NCBI GenBank assembly: GCA_905178155.1
Contig: CAJINV010000011.1
Coordinates: 3,437,077-3,501,076 of the forward strand
Source: Amoebophrya sp. A120
Lineage: Eukaryota; Sar; Dinophyceae; Syndiniales; Amoebophryaceae
Length of the DNA stretch: 64,000 bases
Direction of reading: 5' to 3'
The notes beneath the pieces were generated by a model. It was not told the DNA's origin. It worked only from the letters and a program-made list of their open reading frames with translations, and did no database searches. The position numbers were made by a program, and so were the translations under genes. Shown here piece after piece: positions 23,500 to 35,300 of the stretch (positions within the stretch are counted from its first letter, which is position 1; every line of letters starts with the position of its first letter).

Positions 23500-25497
23500 T
23501 TGCAGTGAGCGCGGACAAGTTGCGCCGTGGTCTGCGTTTTGTCGGTTTGGGCTGGGGCTGCCGCTCCGAATGCGTTCCGTTCGGGCCGCGGCGGTTGAAA
23601 CCGCCCGCGCACTCCTGTCCAGGCTCGTGCGCGCGCTCGGGATTCATGGAGCAAAGCCGCACGGGCCCGCGGATCGATGTGCGTGGACGACACCGGTGAA
23701 GACAGTCCGACCGCTATCGGAGACTTTCGGCGCCAGCGGCCCACCGATCGCAAGAGAGGCGCGGGCGCTGTGGGCGTCGTCTCGCCCGCGCGCAGCGCAA
23801 AGAAGGCCAGGCGGCGCGCGGGGCCGCAGGGCAGCACCTTGCGCCCCCCGGCCCCACCTCTGGCCGCGCCGCCCCCCACCTCGCTCCGCCGGCCGGCCGC
23901 GATGCACGGCCCTGGCCCGGCGTGCGGGTTCCAGTAAAGTTGAGGCGGGCGCGGTTTTGACCGCGGCGGCTTTTCGGCTGTGCACTGGCTTCAGATCCTC
24001 CAGGGCGCGGGCGGCTAACCTCGTTGGGGCTTCGTGGCCTCGGCTCAGCGCCCTGGCTGGGGTGGCACATGGCTGGCCGCTCTACCACAGCGCGTTTTCA
24101 CCAGGTAGCGCATGGCGCGGCACTTTGCCCCCCGTAGCGGCTTAGCGGCGCGCCCAATTGTTTCCTGTGTGTGGCTGGGCGCGCGCATTTTGTTTTGGCT
24201 TTTTCTTCGTGGCCTCGTCTCCAGGAGTGGCCGTGGCGACTTAGCACTTTCTTATGCTGAGGCCAGCGCCTCCAATGTTTATTCTTGTTATATCAATTAT
24301 GCGTGAGGCTTTGGATCGTGTTCGCCGAGTCGCCCGGAACACCGGAACCGGATCTACCTGTGCCTTGCGGAGACGTTTTCTTTGCTGCCAGTCCGTCGCG
24401 TTGTTTATTCTACTTCACTTGAGGGTCTCGGTCTCGCGCGCACTGCCTTTCCCTTAGAGAGTGACGAAGATGCCGGATCTGTTTGATTGAATTTGGGCGA
24501 GATGCTCTTTTGGTGTGAGTTGTTAGATGGCTGCTGATTCAAGTCCCGACGTTTCTGTTTGATTTCGAGGCGTCGCAGCTAGTTCACTAGTAAGTATGCA
24601 CAACAAAGGGCTTTGCTTTTTCCAAGAGTGGGGCGCATGCGTTCAAGTTCCGCGACAGGGCCCCGATCACGAGCAAAAACGATTGCGCGGCGCAGGGCCG
24701 GCGTCTATGGCAGCGAACCTCCGCGGAGTTTTTCGAAGGCGCCCGCCAGAAGATCCAAGGGGAGGCGCCCTGTGTGTCCGGTTGAGGGCACCCCGCGCGC
24801 GCGCCCGGCCTGCCCGTATCCCCTAGCCCCAAGAGGGCGCCGTCGCCGCCGGGGGCGCACGGGCGGCCGGCGGATGCTTGCCGGGCAGGAAAATGGCGCC
24901 GCGCGGCGCGCCCGCAGCCCCCGCCCCTCCTGCCCAGCTAAGCGAGTGCGGCCGGGCCCCGATGGGTTCGTCGCAGGTCGGCGGCGGGGGTGCGCGTGTT
25001 GCCTCGCGCGCCCAGCTACGGCTAGCGCGCGCATAGGCGCCGGACTGCGGAGTCCCCTCCTTGCCCGCGATCTTCGTCGCGGTGGTGAGCAAAGCCGGAA
25101 AAGGGAAAGCCGAGCGACCGGCCCAATCAGGATCGTGAAGAACGAAGAACGCCGACACAAAGAACACCGAGGCCATGCAGGCCATGCGCCCGCTGCGACC
25201 GTGGTCCCCGCGAGTTTCAGAAGGGCCCGCCCCCTCGTTCTTTTCTTCATCCCCGCGGCCATTGCCACCAGCTTGGCAGGCTGTCATTGCGTGCTATGCC
25301 CCGCCGCGCACGTGGGGGCCTGCCCGGCTTGCTTGGTTGGCGGGCCGCCCCAGCATTCCAGCACGCAGCGGCGTCATGTCGCGTCACGACTTTTTATTGT
25401 GTTGTCGTCGGGTGTGGCGCTGGCGCGGTAGTGGTATGGGGCGTCCCGCAGCCGGTCGGCCGGCGTGTCCTATGTGTGCCAACTGCAGCTCGTAAGG
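23500..25497. other. GC-rich island 2, no gene seen
   Basis: About 2 kb of very GC-rich DNA with abrupt edges. Chance open frames occur on both strands, all low-complexity Arg/Ala/Pro/Gly. Near the edges lie GAGTTGCAGT (23497-23506) and its near inverse ACTGCAGCTC (25482-25491). The right edge CTGCAGCTCGTAAG resembles that of island 1. The nature is unknown. Confidence 0.65.
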
Positions 25498-26055
25498 CAA
25501 AGGCTGACTGCTTGTAGTTGTTTGCTGCATGGCCATGGTGGCCATTGCCATTTTCTGATTGTTGATTGCAGGAGGTTTTGGCGAGTGTAGATCTGGCGCT
25601 CAGCGTCGTCAGCGTCTAACCCGGAAAAGTCGAGTATTGCAGCATCGTGTGTTCATGGTTTGAGTTGGTAGGCGAACTGGAGTAAGGGAAAACTGAGAAT
25701 GGAGCAAGCGTGGGGCGTGTGCGTGCTTGTTTCTTGCGGAAGCATTCGGATGTGAGTCGTTGCGGCTATTAAATTGAGGGGCACGCGCAGGACGCCAAAC
25801 AAATTTAGTGACAGAGTCTGAGTGTGTACTTTGCTTCTTCCAGCTGCAATGTATGAAACAAATGTGGGTGCACTCGAGCGGCAGTATCATTCTTGTCCTA
25901 CCGAACTAGTAATAGATTTAAAGATACAAATACGTAAATCTAGAAGCTTTGCAATGAATGCGAATGGAGAGCGTTGCTTTTCCAGCAGGCGTGGCGGGTG
26001 TATGAAAAATTCAAGTTTCACCACTTTCATGGCTGTACTTTAAATACGGGCAAAA
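25498..26055. other. 5' flank of the gene at 26056
   Basis: Normal composition. No frame or RNA gene recognised. Confidence 0.4.
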
Positions 26056-28273
26056 ATGGGACTCTGTCTCTTCCGGGAAGAGGAGAACGATGCGCGCATT
26101 TTGAAAATTTCCTCGTTGAAAAAGCAATTCGCGATCGTTCTTGGAAACCGCGAGAACCTGAACCAAGAATGCCAGTTTCTCTGGGCACAAATCTTGCGAA
26201 GTATAGATTTTGCGTTTGCATGCATGAATATGAAAATGATTGTGATTACCTCTTCGTACTCGTCCTGCTGCTATACAAATTCGATCTTTTGTTGAAGTAC
26301 GCTCCGCAAAATGAATTTCGATAAAGAAACATTGGCCAATTACAGGCACCGGCGCCCAGACGGCGTCCGCTGACAGTTTCATCGACAAGGGGGACGTGAT
26401 GAGCTGCACCCAGAAGTTCATTGACCAAATTGACGGTGGCGACGAGGAGTCTCTAGCGGCGATTGATCTTTTGATTAACCAGCTGGAAAACGCGATCTAC
26501 TTCGACAAATTCCTCCTGTACGTCCGCGACATCATGTTAATTCTGGATAAAGAGCTGCAGAGAAGGTACTGACCACAAGCAACGGGAGCGTTATACGACA
26601 ATGAGCATGAAGATGATGATGATGATGCTCAACTGGATCACTCGTTTCAAAACTTCGGCGTGAAAAAATGTAAATGCGCTCTTGTAGTTGTACAACTATA
26701 TCTTGTCTCAAATGCAACCTTTAGGTACGAGCACGCCCTTGACGCGCACGGTTCCCTGTGCACTCCCGCCTACCAAGAAGCTCCGGACAGCCCGGCGCAG
26801 CACTACTGCTACAATGCCCGAGACTTGAAGCGAGCGCCGTTCCACGCCACAAACTTTGTACCAGCCGGCGGAGTGGGCGGCGTCGTCGGCACAGCGCCCA
26901 ATCCCGTGCGTTTCGGCGCGTCGCAGCAGGGGTTTGGTGTCCACAAAAGCACCTTGGCGCCCGTGCCCGAGGGCGTGGAAGCGACGGCCTCGCCGATGAA
27001 GGGGTCGCCGTACTTCGTGCAGCCGGCGTATGTGATGCAGCAACAGCAGCAGCAGCGGCCAGGTACTATGATTTTGTTGTCTCTATTGTTACATCTACCA
27101 AAAGAGGCCCCACGCCGGATCATGAGAAGTCCTACATGGAGCGGATTTATGGTCACGTCAACAATCAATCTGCCTCTGTTGTGTTATTTATGATTTTCAT
27201 TTTTGTTCTCAACAATCTCAGGAACCATGCCACCGTCACATCCTCCCCCCGATGCTGGCACCGCCAACTTCACCGTGATCCCCGGGAGCCAGAGCCAGCA
27301 AACCGCGCGAACGGAATCCGCGTCGCTAACGGGGACTTTCGATTCGCTGCCCGACGCGCGGATATTTCCCATCCGCGGGGACCTATACCCGCCGGAAGTC
27401 ACCCCCTCGAAGCCCAGCAAGGTCGCCAGCGGGTTTGAAAACGTCGAGCAGGTACGGGACGCGCTGCTGGCAGAGGGGGTGCTGATGCAGGTACAGTTTT
27501 GCTGTGCAACTAGTTCTTAGTTCTTGTGCATCTTCGCTTTATTCCTATTTCATTTCTTTGCTTTGTTGCATGGGAAACAGATTTCGTTTTGTGGTCTTGC
27601 AATAGAAATCCCCTGAACAACTATCAGGTGTTCAATAGCGAGTTCCTCCTAGAGTGGAAGTACATCAAGTTCTCCCGGACCGCTGCAAACGCAGCGCCGA
27701 ACCAGATCCAACTGCTTATGAAATGCAAAAGCATCGTACTAGTATAAATTGCAATACAAATTGGCTCAGCATTACAAATTGAATTTGTAATGCGGATTTG
27801 CCTTCACAAAAAAATTTGTAATGCATAAACGCAATTAGTACGAGTACCATACTTTTGCACAGGATACTGCTAGCGCCGCAGCAATCGAACGTGAACGTGA
27901 TGACGTTTGAGCTGAACGACCTAGAACGCGTGGAGCGAGGCCCGCAGTGTCTGGCACTAGGCGATGAAATCGCAGAAGCAGCGACGCAGCATGTATAAAA
28001 ATATACCGATTTTTGATTTAATATGATGATCCTGCTCGCAGAAGTACGAGTAGACCTTAACGTATTTTACTTTCGACACGAGCGAGCCTGCTGTAGTTTC
28101 GAATTTGTTCCAAACTCTTTCTCCCCAACGCTGCGCAGGTGTCAGACGCGTCTTCGCGGATGGCCGCGTTCATTTTTGGCGGAGACGGTTTCTTAATTTT
28201 GGTATTTCCAGACGCATCACTCGGCGACCTCTGCTTCAAGGCCTTCAAGACCTTCGGCCTGCAAGTTGGGTAG
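26056..28273 (+). CDS. Unknown conserved-looking protein, 7 exons
   Basis: Exons 26056-26200, 26346-26565, 26725-27062, 27222-27490, 27628-27716, 27872-27992 and 28139-28273 give 438 residues with all phases agreeing. Five introns are GT..AG and one is introner B2. The N-terminal 115 residues look helical (FLWAQILR, INQLENAIYFDKFLLYVRDI). The middle is Gly/Pro/Gln-rich with a short poly-Gln. The C-terminal part looks globular: FNSEFLLEWKYIKFSRTAAN, then FIFGGDGFLILVFPDASLGD. No family is recognised. The long globular exons and clean splice phases argue that it is real. The last exon depends on an intron at 27993-28138; otherwise the protein ends at the TAA just inside that intron. Confidence 0.7.
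27717..27866. mobile_element. Introner B2 (family B)
   Basis: Left TATGAAATGCAAAAGCATCG, right ACTTTTGCACAGGATA. Exact duplication CTGCT (27712-27716, 27867-27871). Excision gives CT|A and continues APQQSNVNV in frame. Confidence 0.9.
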
Positions 28274-29916
28274 ATAGAGATGGCCTGGTTTGTTTTAGGC
28301 GACATCGGCAGCGCAGGAGAAGCGAGAGCACTCAGGAGGACACCAAAATCAGCCAGAGCTTTTTTGCCTAGCCGGAGACCGCGGGGCGCACGAAGACTCC
28401 TACGGAGCGCTTGCGGTCGCTGGCCACTTGACGTGGTCTGACGTACGGGGTATGCAGCTGCTCAAAGTATGCGCACCAAGGGTATCATGACTCTTGGCGA
28501 TGATTGATAGTTGTTATTCCTCATCTTCATCGTGTGGTGGCATTAAACGCACTGAAATATACGCCAACGAAGGATCACGTGGTGCGCAAAGGCATCCATT
28601 CTTAGAAAGCTACAACTTGAAGAATGTATGCACAGCCAAAAAAGCTGGTATGATACGTTTTGTTTGCACCGGAACGTTTTGTTTGCGCTGGATTGATCCA
28701 TTTTTTTCCGCCTCGCTTTGCGGGTCGGGTTGCACAATGACTTACAACGAGCATATTCACATTAGTGATCATGGCATGTGTATCTTTCAATTGTGATCGT
28801 AATTGTAAAAATGAACAAACAGAAACAATTTGCGTTGGCGCCTCCAGCGCGAGTTTGATGGATATCCTCACCTTCTATATTGTACTTCTCTTGCAACCGA
28901 TCAACAACAGCACAATCGACCTCTTGTATCTTTCTGGTTTGGCGATAGAAAAATAAATGCTGCACCGAAACTCGTTGCCCTTCGAGGGGGCTCGAACGAA
29001 CCAGAGCTGCGCTGCTGATCAAGATTTCACGGCGCCACATTATTTCTACGACGGTGTTCCTCAACATATGTGTCTGCTTCTTTTTTGTGATTGTCTGTCA
29101 GCGCTTTTTCTCGCGGATCAGGAATTTTTCACGTTTTTTTCTTGCAAACAAAAGATCATCAGGCGACCGTAGGGAAGGTCTTTTTCGCGTTGTGCCGTTC
29201 GTGCCGCGCAACTATTTTATCATCTTCTTCTTCATCTTGAAGAATAGCCTGCTCTTCGCAACAGCTTACACCAGGGCTCTACATCTGATTATTGTAATTG
29301 TGCGAGTACATCAACAAATAAGTAGAAGAAACCACAAAACATCACATGGCCGACGCGTGTGACTTCACTGCTATGTCAGAGTAAACAACTTCACCATCTT
29401 AATTACCATCTCGTGTTTACGATTGAAAATACAAATAATTATACCCAGATATCACAGACTCAGACCCAGTCACGGATACAGGAACTTATTCTAGGTAGAA
29501 ACTTGTGCTAAGTAGTAGTACTATTTCCGCAGGATTGCTTCCGCATAGCTGTAGTTGCGTATGCAGAGCGCAGCGTAACCAGTGTGGATGTGGGAATCCC
29601 GAAAGCGATAAGTTTCACTCATTCTTTTTTTGATTTCCAATTTTCCGTTCCCGACGCCAACACGCAGCTTCGTGAAAACCCTTTCTGCTGTCGTAGGTGT
29701 CGTTTCCCCATAAGAATTGTTCTAAGGTCATTCGTTTCTGTAGCTGCACAGTGATACATATAGTACAAAAAATAAGGAAAAATTGTTCAAATCTTCCACC
29801 TTGGCAGGCTATATTAAAACTGAGCATCTTTATTTTACTACAGTGTGACAAAGAAACGCAAACAGTGCCGCTCTGTAGTAGCCCACATCAACCCATCACA
29901 CAGTAGATCTGCAAGC
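28274..29916. other. Intergenic, no gene seen
   Basis: 1.6 kb, AT-rich with T-runs. Short frames (for example 28494-28796 and 29054-29362) lack motifs, good starts or splice partners. Confidence 0.45.
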
Positions 29917-30639
29917 ATGGTGGTCTGCCCGCTCGCTACCGGCTTTACGCTGGGAGTTTTTGTGGGAACCAAAGTGACTTTGGGTATGTATTTCACCCTT
30001 CTCGCTATCGTGAATTCTGGCAATAGGGAGGAAGAGGAGGACGAAAATGCGGAGGAACTCGAAATGCAACGTGAGTTGCAAGAATTGCAACTGCTAGAAG
30101 CGCTCAGAAACGATTACGAGGAGCGCAAAAGTTTTAGTCCCTCCAACTTTATTCGCTCCGATGTGAAAAGTAACAACTACAACAACTACCCGATTTCTAC
30201 GTCTAAAAAGAAGATCGAACTAGTTAACGATATGGAGCACCGACGCCATATTGTAGCGAAGAATTTCTTGAAGCACAAAAATCGAAGCACTATCCCCACC
30301 AAGACTGTCGTTGCCCGTACCGCTCAGTCCTCCCGTGTGCAGCTGTATAATCAGGATATTGCAACTAATTCTATTAATTCGATGAACACAGTGGGAGTAG
30401 AAGTTGCCATGCTGGAAAAGAACGGAAATCATTTTTACAACGAGGGCGGGGATCAGGAAGACTCTGGAGCTTCTACCACTTGCTCGCCCTCTTCCGTCGG
30501 GCATGACAGCAACTATTCCGACAATGTTAGCGTCACCGATTACATCAACCAGTTGAACAACCATTTGAAGGTGCAGGCCCCCGAGCCAGCCCCGGCAGCG
30601 GCCTCCAAGGCTGCTGCTGCGGCTGAGTTCTGGTTCTAG
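29917..30639 (+). CDS. Small membrane-anchored protein, single exon
   Basis: ATG 29917 opens 240 residues without introns. The first about 33 residues form one hydrophobic segment (LATGFTLGVFVGTKVTLGMY), a likely memb anchor or targeting segment. An acidic helical stretch follows (EEEEDENAEELEMQRELQEL), then a basic Asn/Ser-rich part, and an Ala/Pro-rich tail ending AEFWF. Codon use is less GC-rich than in the neighbours. No family recognised. It is probably a type of tail-cytosolic single-pass protein, but topology and compartment are inference. Confidence 0.6.
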   Translation: MVVCPLATGFTLGVFVGTKVTLGMYFTLLAIVNSGNREEEEDENAEELEMQRELQELQLLEALRNDYEERKSFSPSNFIRSDVKSNNYNNYPISTSKKKIELVNDMEHRRHIVAKNFLKHKNRSTIPTKTVVARTAQSSRVQLYNQDIATNSINSMNTVGVEVAMLEKNGNHFYNEGGDQEDSGASTTCSPSSVGHDSNYSDNVSVTDYINQLNNHLKVQAPEPAPAAASKAAAAAEFWF

Positions 30640-32325
30640 CTCAGAGTGTTTTGTAATTGGATTGCGTACGAAAAAAATAAATCGCGATTTTTACTATGTA
30701 CTAGACGTACATAGTTGTACAGCCAGAAAAGAAAAATTGCTTCATAAATATCTCTACATATAAGAATTATCATGTAAACTGCCTTCTTCATTTTCAATAA
30801 ACCCTTCACAGGATGTGCTTACACATTTATGCTCAGTTCGCTATGCTACAGTGCTTATTTTCAAACTTCCCTTTGGGATTTTAGTTTTCAATATAAGAAT
30901 TATCATGTAAATGCACAGTAGATAGTACGGTACCGTAGCATACATAGATAAGGAGATCTACACAAAAGCGTTACGATCATAGGGGGAAAAGAAAACTAAG
31001 AAAGACAAAAATTTTGGAAAGCGACCATCTTGTCGTGGCCAACTGCGAAAAGTCGTGGCTAGACTTTTGGGTTGCGAAAACAAATTATCGGGCAACGTCG
31101 AACGGTTTAATATCGGAAGTACGTTGCCTAGTTTCTGGGATACGGATCTCGTCTTTTTAGTGCAAATAAAATGTTGATTTTTTATATCACCCCTGTATTC
31201 CGTGAGGCATTCTTATTCACATTATGTATAGCACCTCGAGGAAGTTGCTTCTAGCATGCTGACTCGGGAGATAAAATTGGTGAAATTGAAGACAGAACTA
31301 CGGATAGCATGCATAGGCATAGCGAAGCCAGAGGCAAGCGCAATTCTCTTGTAGTTACTGACAGATATGAATTCACTCATCTTAATTTCAAGAACAGACG
31401 AGTTCGCATTCATTTTGGGAGCACATGATAGGCACGCTTGAGGCATTGATTACTATGGTACAGGACAACAATTCTACAAAACCAAGTTTGAGATACAACA
31501 GACCTACAGAGGCAACAGAAAAGGAAGACTCTACTGTACAAGTGTGTTTGTACGAACATGTTACAACAACTAGAGGACGCTACAACCGGGATTCAGTAGA
31601 ACTTGACTTGAAAAAAGGCGATCACTGAACTTTTGCAGCGGTTTTGTAAAATCAAAGTCATGAAGATGAAAGAACATGAGCAGAAAAAATTAGAAGTAGA
31701 GCCACAACCTGCGCGTGCGTGACAGGCAAGAACCATACCTCCAGGTCTTAACAATAACGAAAAGGAGAGTTGTTGTACACCATGCGACGATAGTTTTGTA
31801 GAAAATCAAGACACAAGTTGGTTTGCTGTATGCTGTTGTTAGTTTAGCGTAGAAGGGGTCTCTCGATAGAATCTTTACAATTTCTTTGTATAGCCACTGG
31901 ATGGCTTCCAACCGCAGTAGAAGTAGATGCAGTAGAGTTACAGTGCTGCGTCCCAAACACAGTACTACGTACAATCAAAATTTCAGTTTGTTTTGAATTT
32001 TGCATAAACTTTTTTTGAAAGTTTACATCAGTCATACAATACAAATTGATAACTCTAAATAACAGTAAAATCGGTACAACCTCCGGAAAAATTCACGGAA
32101 AAGTAACTCACGAGGATTTATTTTCCAAAAAAGTACTACTCCTTAATCCAAGAAGTGTGGCAATAGGCGGTCTAAAGCGGAACAGCCTACTCGGGAGCAG
32201 CATATCTGGCACCACGGGCGCGAATCTTCAAACTCGCACAAGGCTGCAGAACTTGTCTTCTTCCTTCTGCTATCGAAAAGAAAGACCGCACGACCACCTC
32301 CACACGACTGCCAGAGGAGAGCATC
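30640..32325. other. AT-rich intergenic with a short direct repeat
   Basis: A 21-base direct repeat (ATATAAGAATTATCATGTAA plus A) occurs at about 30757 and again at about 30892. No gene is supported. A frame from about 32176 is open into the HD gene below but has no ATG before 32326. Confidence 0.5.
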
Positions 32326-35300
32326 ATGCGGACTTTCAGCACCAACGACCCGGTCCACGGGACCATTGCACTCCCGTTGTTGCTGAAAAAGTTCATTGAC
32401 CACCCGCTTTTCCAGCGGATGCGGCAGATCAAACAGCTCGGGGTGTGCGAATACGTGTACATTGGTGCGACCCACACGCGATTCTCCCACAGCATCGGCA
32501 CCGCGCACCTTGTATCCTGTGCAAAAGTATCGTACTAGTATAAATTGCATTACAAATTTTATGAGAAAGAAAAATGGAATTTGTAACGCTAATTCAGGTA
32601 AAAAGGCAGGTTTGTCATGCAAGATTGCCATTAGTACGAGTGCGATACTTTTGCACAGGATACCTTGCTTTCACGCTGTGCGAACGGCTCCGCCGGAAGG
32701 GGCTGGTGGGGGGCGGGAAAGGCGCCAAGTTCTTTTTGAACAATGACAGCGACAATGGCGGCGGCGGGCGGCGGGGCGGGGAGCAAGATGACAAGGAGGA
32801 GCCGCTGATGACGGACACGGATCTGGTGTGCATCTGCATCGCCGCCTTGCTGCACGATGTGGGCCACCCCGCGTTCTCGCACATGTTCGAGGAGTTCATG
32901 CGGACGTCTGGGTGTAGCGCCAACAATATGCATTGCAAAAGCATCGCATTAGTAGTAATTGCATTACAAATTTGCTTAGCATTACAAATGAAATTTGTAA
33001 TGCTGTTTTACCTTTTGTCATGCTGTACTACCAGTACGATACTTTTGCAGAGCATAAACAAGAAGCTGGACCGAAAGAAAATCGAAGCAGTGTTTGACGC
33101 GGGCAGCGTATCCGAGGACGGGTATAGAGTTGTACTTTTTGGAGATAAATGCAACTTACTATACTTCAACTTCAGGACTTTTTTTTTGGTTCTGCTCGTC
33201 CTGGAACACTTTATCACTCTATAGATAACTTCAAATTAAAATTATCAACATAACCGCTAGTACACGAAAGAATCATCTATCATCTATGGTGTGTTGATAA
33301 GTATTGACTTTCTTCAGAATAAGTCAACTTCTAGTATATACCGCCCTTTTTTATCAGCCTTGAGGCACGCGTTCCAAACAGTTCTTGGGACCACGAGGAC
33401 GCGTCGCTGTTGCTTGCCAAGCAGATGTTTGCGGACCTGCAAGAGGTGTTGATCGCGGAAAATATCACCAAACTGGACCAGCAGTTCATTCTCGAACTCA
33501 TCCACCCGCCAAAGAAAAAGCTCCTGAAAGCGCTCCAAAACGGCACGCTGTACAAGGAGTGGCCGCTGCTGATCAAGGGCCGGGACATTTCCAAGGCCTG
33601 GATGGTGGAAATTGTGTCCAATTGGAGGTGCGGTTTGGATATGCATTGCAAAATTATCGTACTACTTGGTATAAATTGCATCACAAATTTTTTTCAAGAA
33701 GAAAAATAAATGCAATTTGTAATGCAATTATACCTAAAACGGGATATTTGTCATGCACGATAACAATTACTACGAGTATGATACTTTTTCAATGCATATT
33801 GGACGTGGACCGGTTTGACTATTTTTTGCGGGACGCGTACCACTTGGGCGTGAAGATTCAGTTCGATTTGTCCTATCGCAAGAAAAAACTGTTTCACTGT
33901 GAGCTTGTAATGCAGAAACTGTATCTGAGAAGTGTTTGTTTTGCTACACATGCAAGACAATGGATTTTTAGCTGTCTTTTCCCTTAGGAATCTAGCATGG
34001 CAAATTTTCTCTGTGATGTAGAGCAAACTTGTGATGCAGAACTCGCAAAATCCTTACAGTGAAACACTTTTTTCGTACGATATGTCCCGGTACTTGAACA
34101 ATGTCTCCGTCGCGGAATACGACTACGAGGAGAAAGTATCAAATGTAAAAATGTCTGGGTCTGGAAGATTGCAACTTGTCATGCTAAATCTGCAGCATGC
34201 AAAAATCTGTGTTGCATGAGTGCCAAAAGTCGTCCAGTTTTGACCAAGTCGGGAGGTAGTTTGTCATGCAGGACAGGCATTAGAAAGGTCTCGCAGAATC
34301 TGTCATGCTAGGTCCTGCATTCCAGACCTTATGGGTCATGGAAAAGCAGCATGACAAATCGCGCATTCTTCCAGAGGACCCAGACATTTTTACATTTGAT
34401 AGAAAGTTTTGCAAGAAGTAATTGCGGACGATTTAGAACTACAGGATGTGGTGGATAGTACTGAACAAGCCAGCAGCGGGGCGGTGCCTGCAGCGACTTC
34501 GTCATCTTCCACCTCCTCTTCTTCAATGGCCTTGCCGCTTGGTAGTAGTTCAACATCTACTTCTGCAGCCGAGCAGTCCGCGACCTCTGATAACGTCCCG
34601 GACACGGTTTCCGTCGGCGCGGCGAGCAGTGTCCCAACTACAATCCTTGACCCGAATCTGCTGACGCCGCCGCCGAAGAGTAAAACCAAAAAGATGATGA
34701 AAATCGTGCCCGTTGTCAGGAAGCTCCGCACGCTGGGCGTCCTGCGGAAAGACGCGGACATGCTCCAGCGAGATTTTTTCGAGCAACGACAGCAGCTGCA
34801 CAAGCAGGCGTATCAGCACCGGACCACGAAGAAAGTCGAGCACCACTTGCTGGAGATTCTGAAAATCCTGAACAACAGTCCAACCGTCCGGATAAAAAAC
34901 AAAAAGGGCGAGCCGGTCCGGTTGAGCCAAGCGGCCCGCTTGGACGAGAAAAATTGGGACCCCTACGCGTACGCGCAGCTGACGGACAGCATGATATCCA
35001 CTTTGTTAAATTCCGGTGGTCTCTACCTGGCGCCGGCGAAGGAGGACGACGACTTGACCGATTTATCAACTGCAAATATGTCTGGCTGTGGAAACTTGTC
35101 ATGCTGGGTGGCGTATCATGATGAGGCCGCAAGTGCTGGCTCAGCATGACAGGTTTCTGAGTTTCTAGGTGTTGCCTACGTACTCTGCATGACAAACTGC
35201 GTTTCTGCATGACATAAAAATGGAGCTCTTGGGTATGCGTGCATGACAGAATCAAGAGTCATGCCAGACAAGCATGACAAACATGCATTCTTCCAGACCC

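Noticed and set aside
23495-25495. Long frames in GC island 2, up to 272 codons
   Set aside because: Same reason: several frames on both strands are equally open, with no coding signature.
28968-29025. tRNA-like GGCTCGAACGAACC stretch
   Set aside because: The supposed T-arm bases do not pair and no acceptor or anticodon stem could be drawn.
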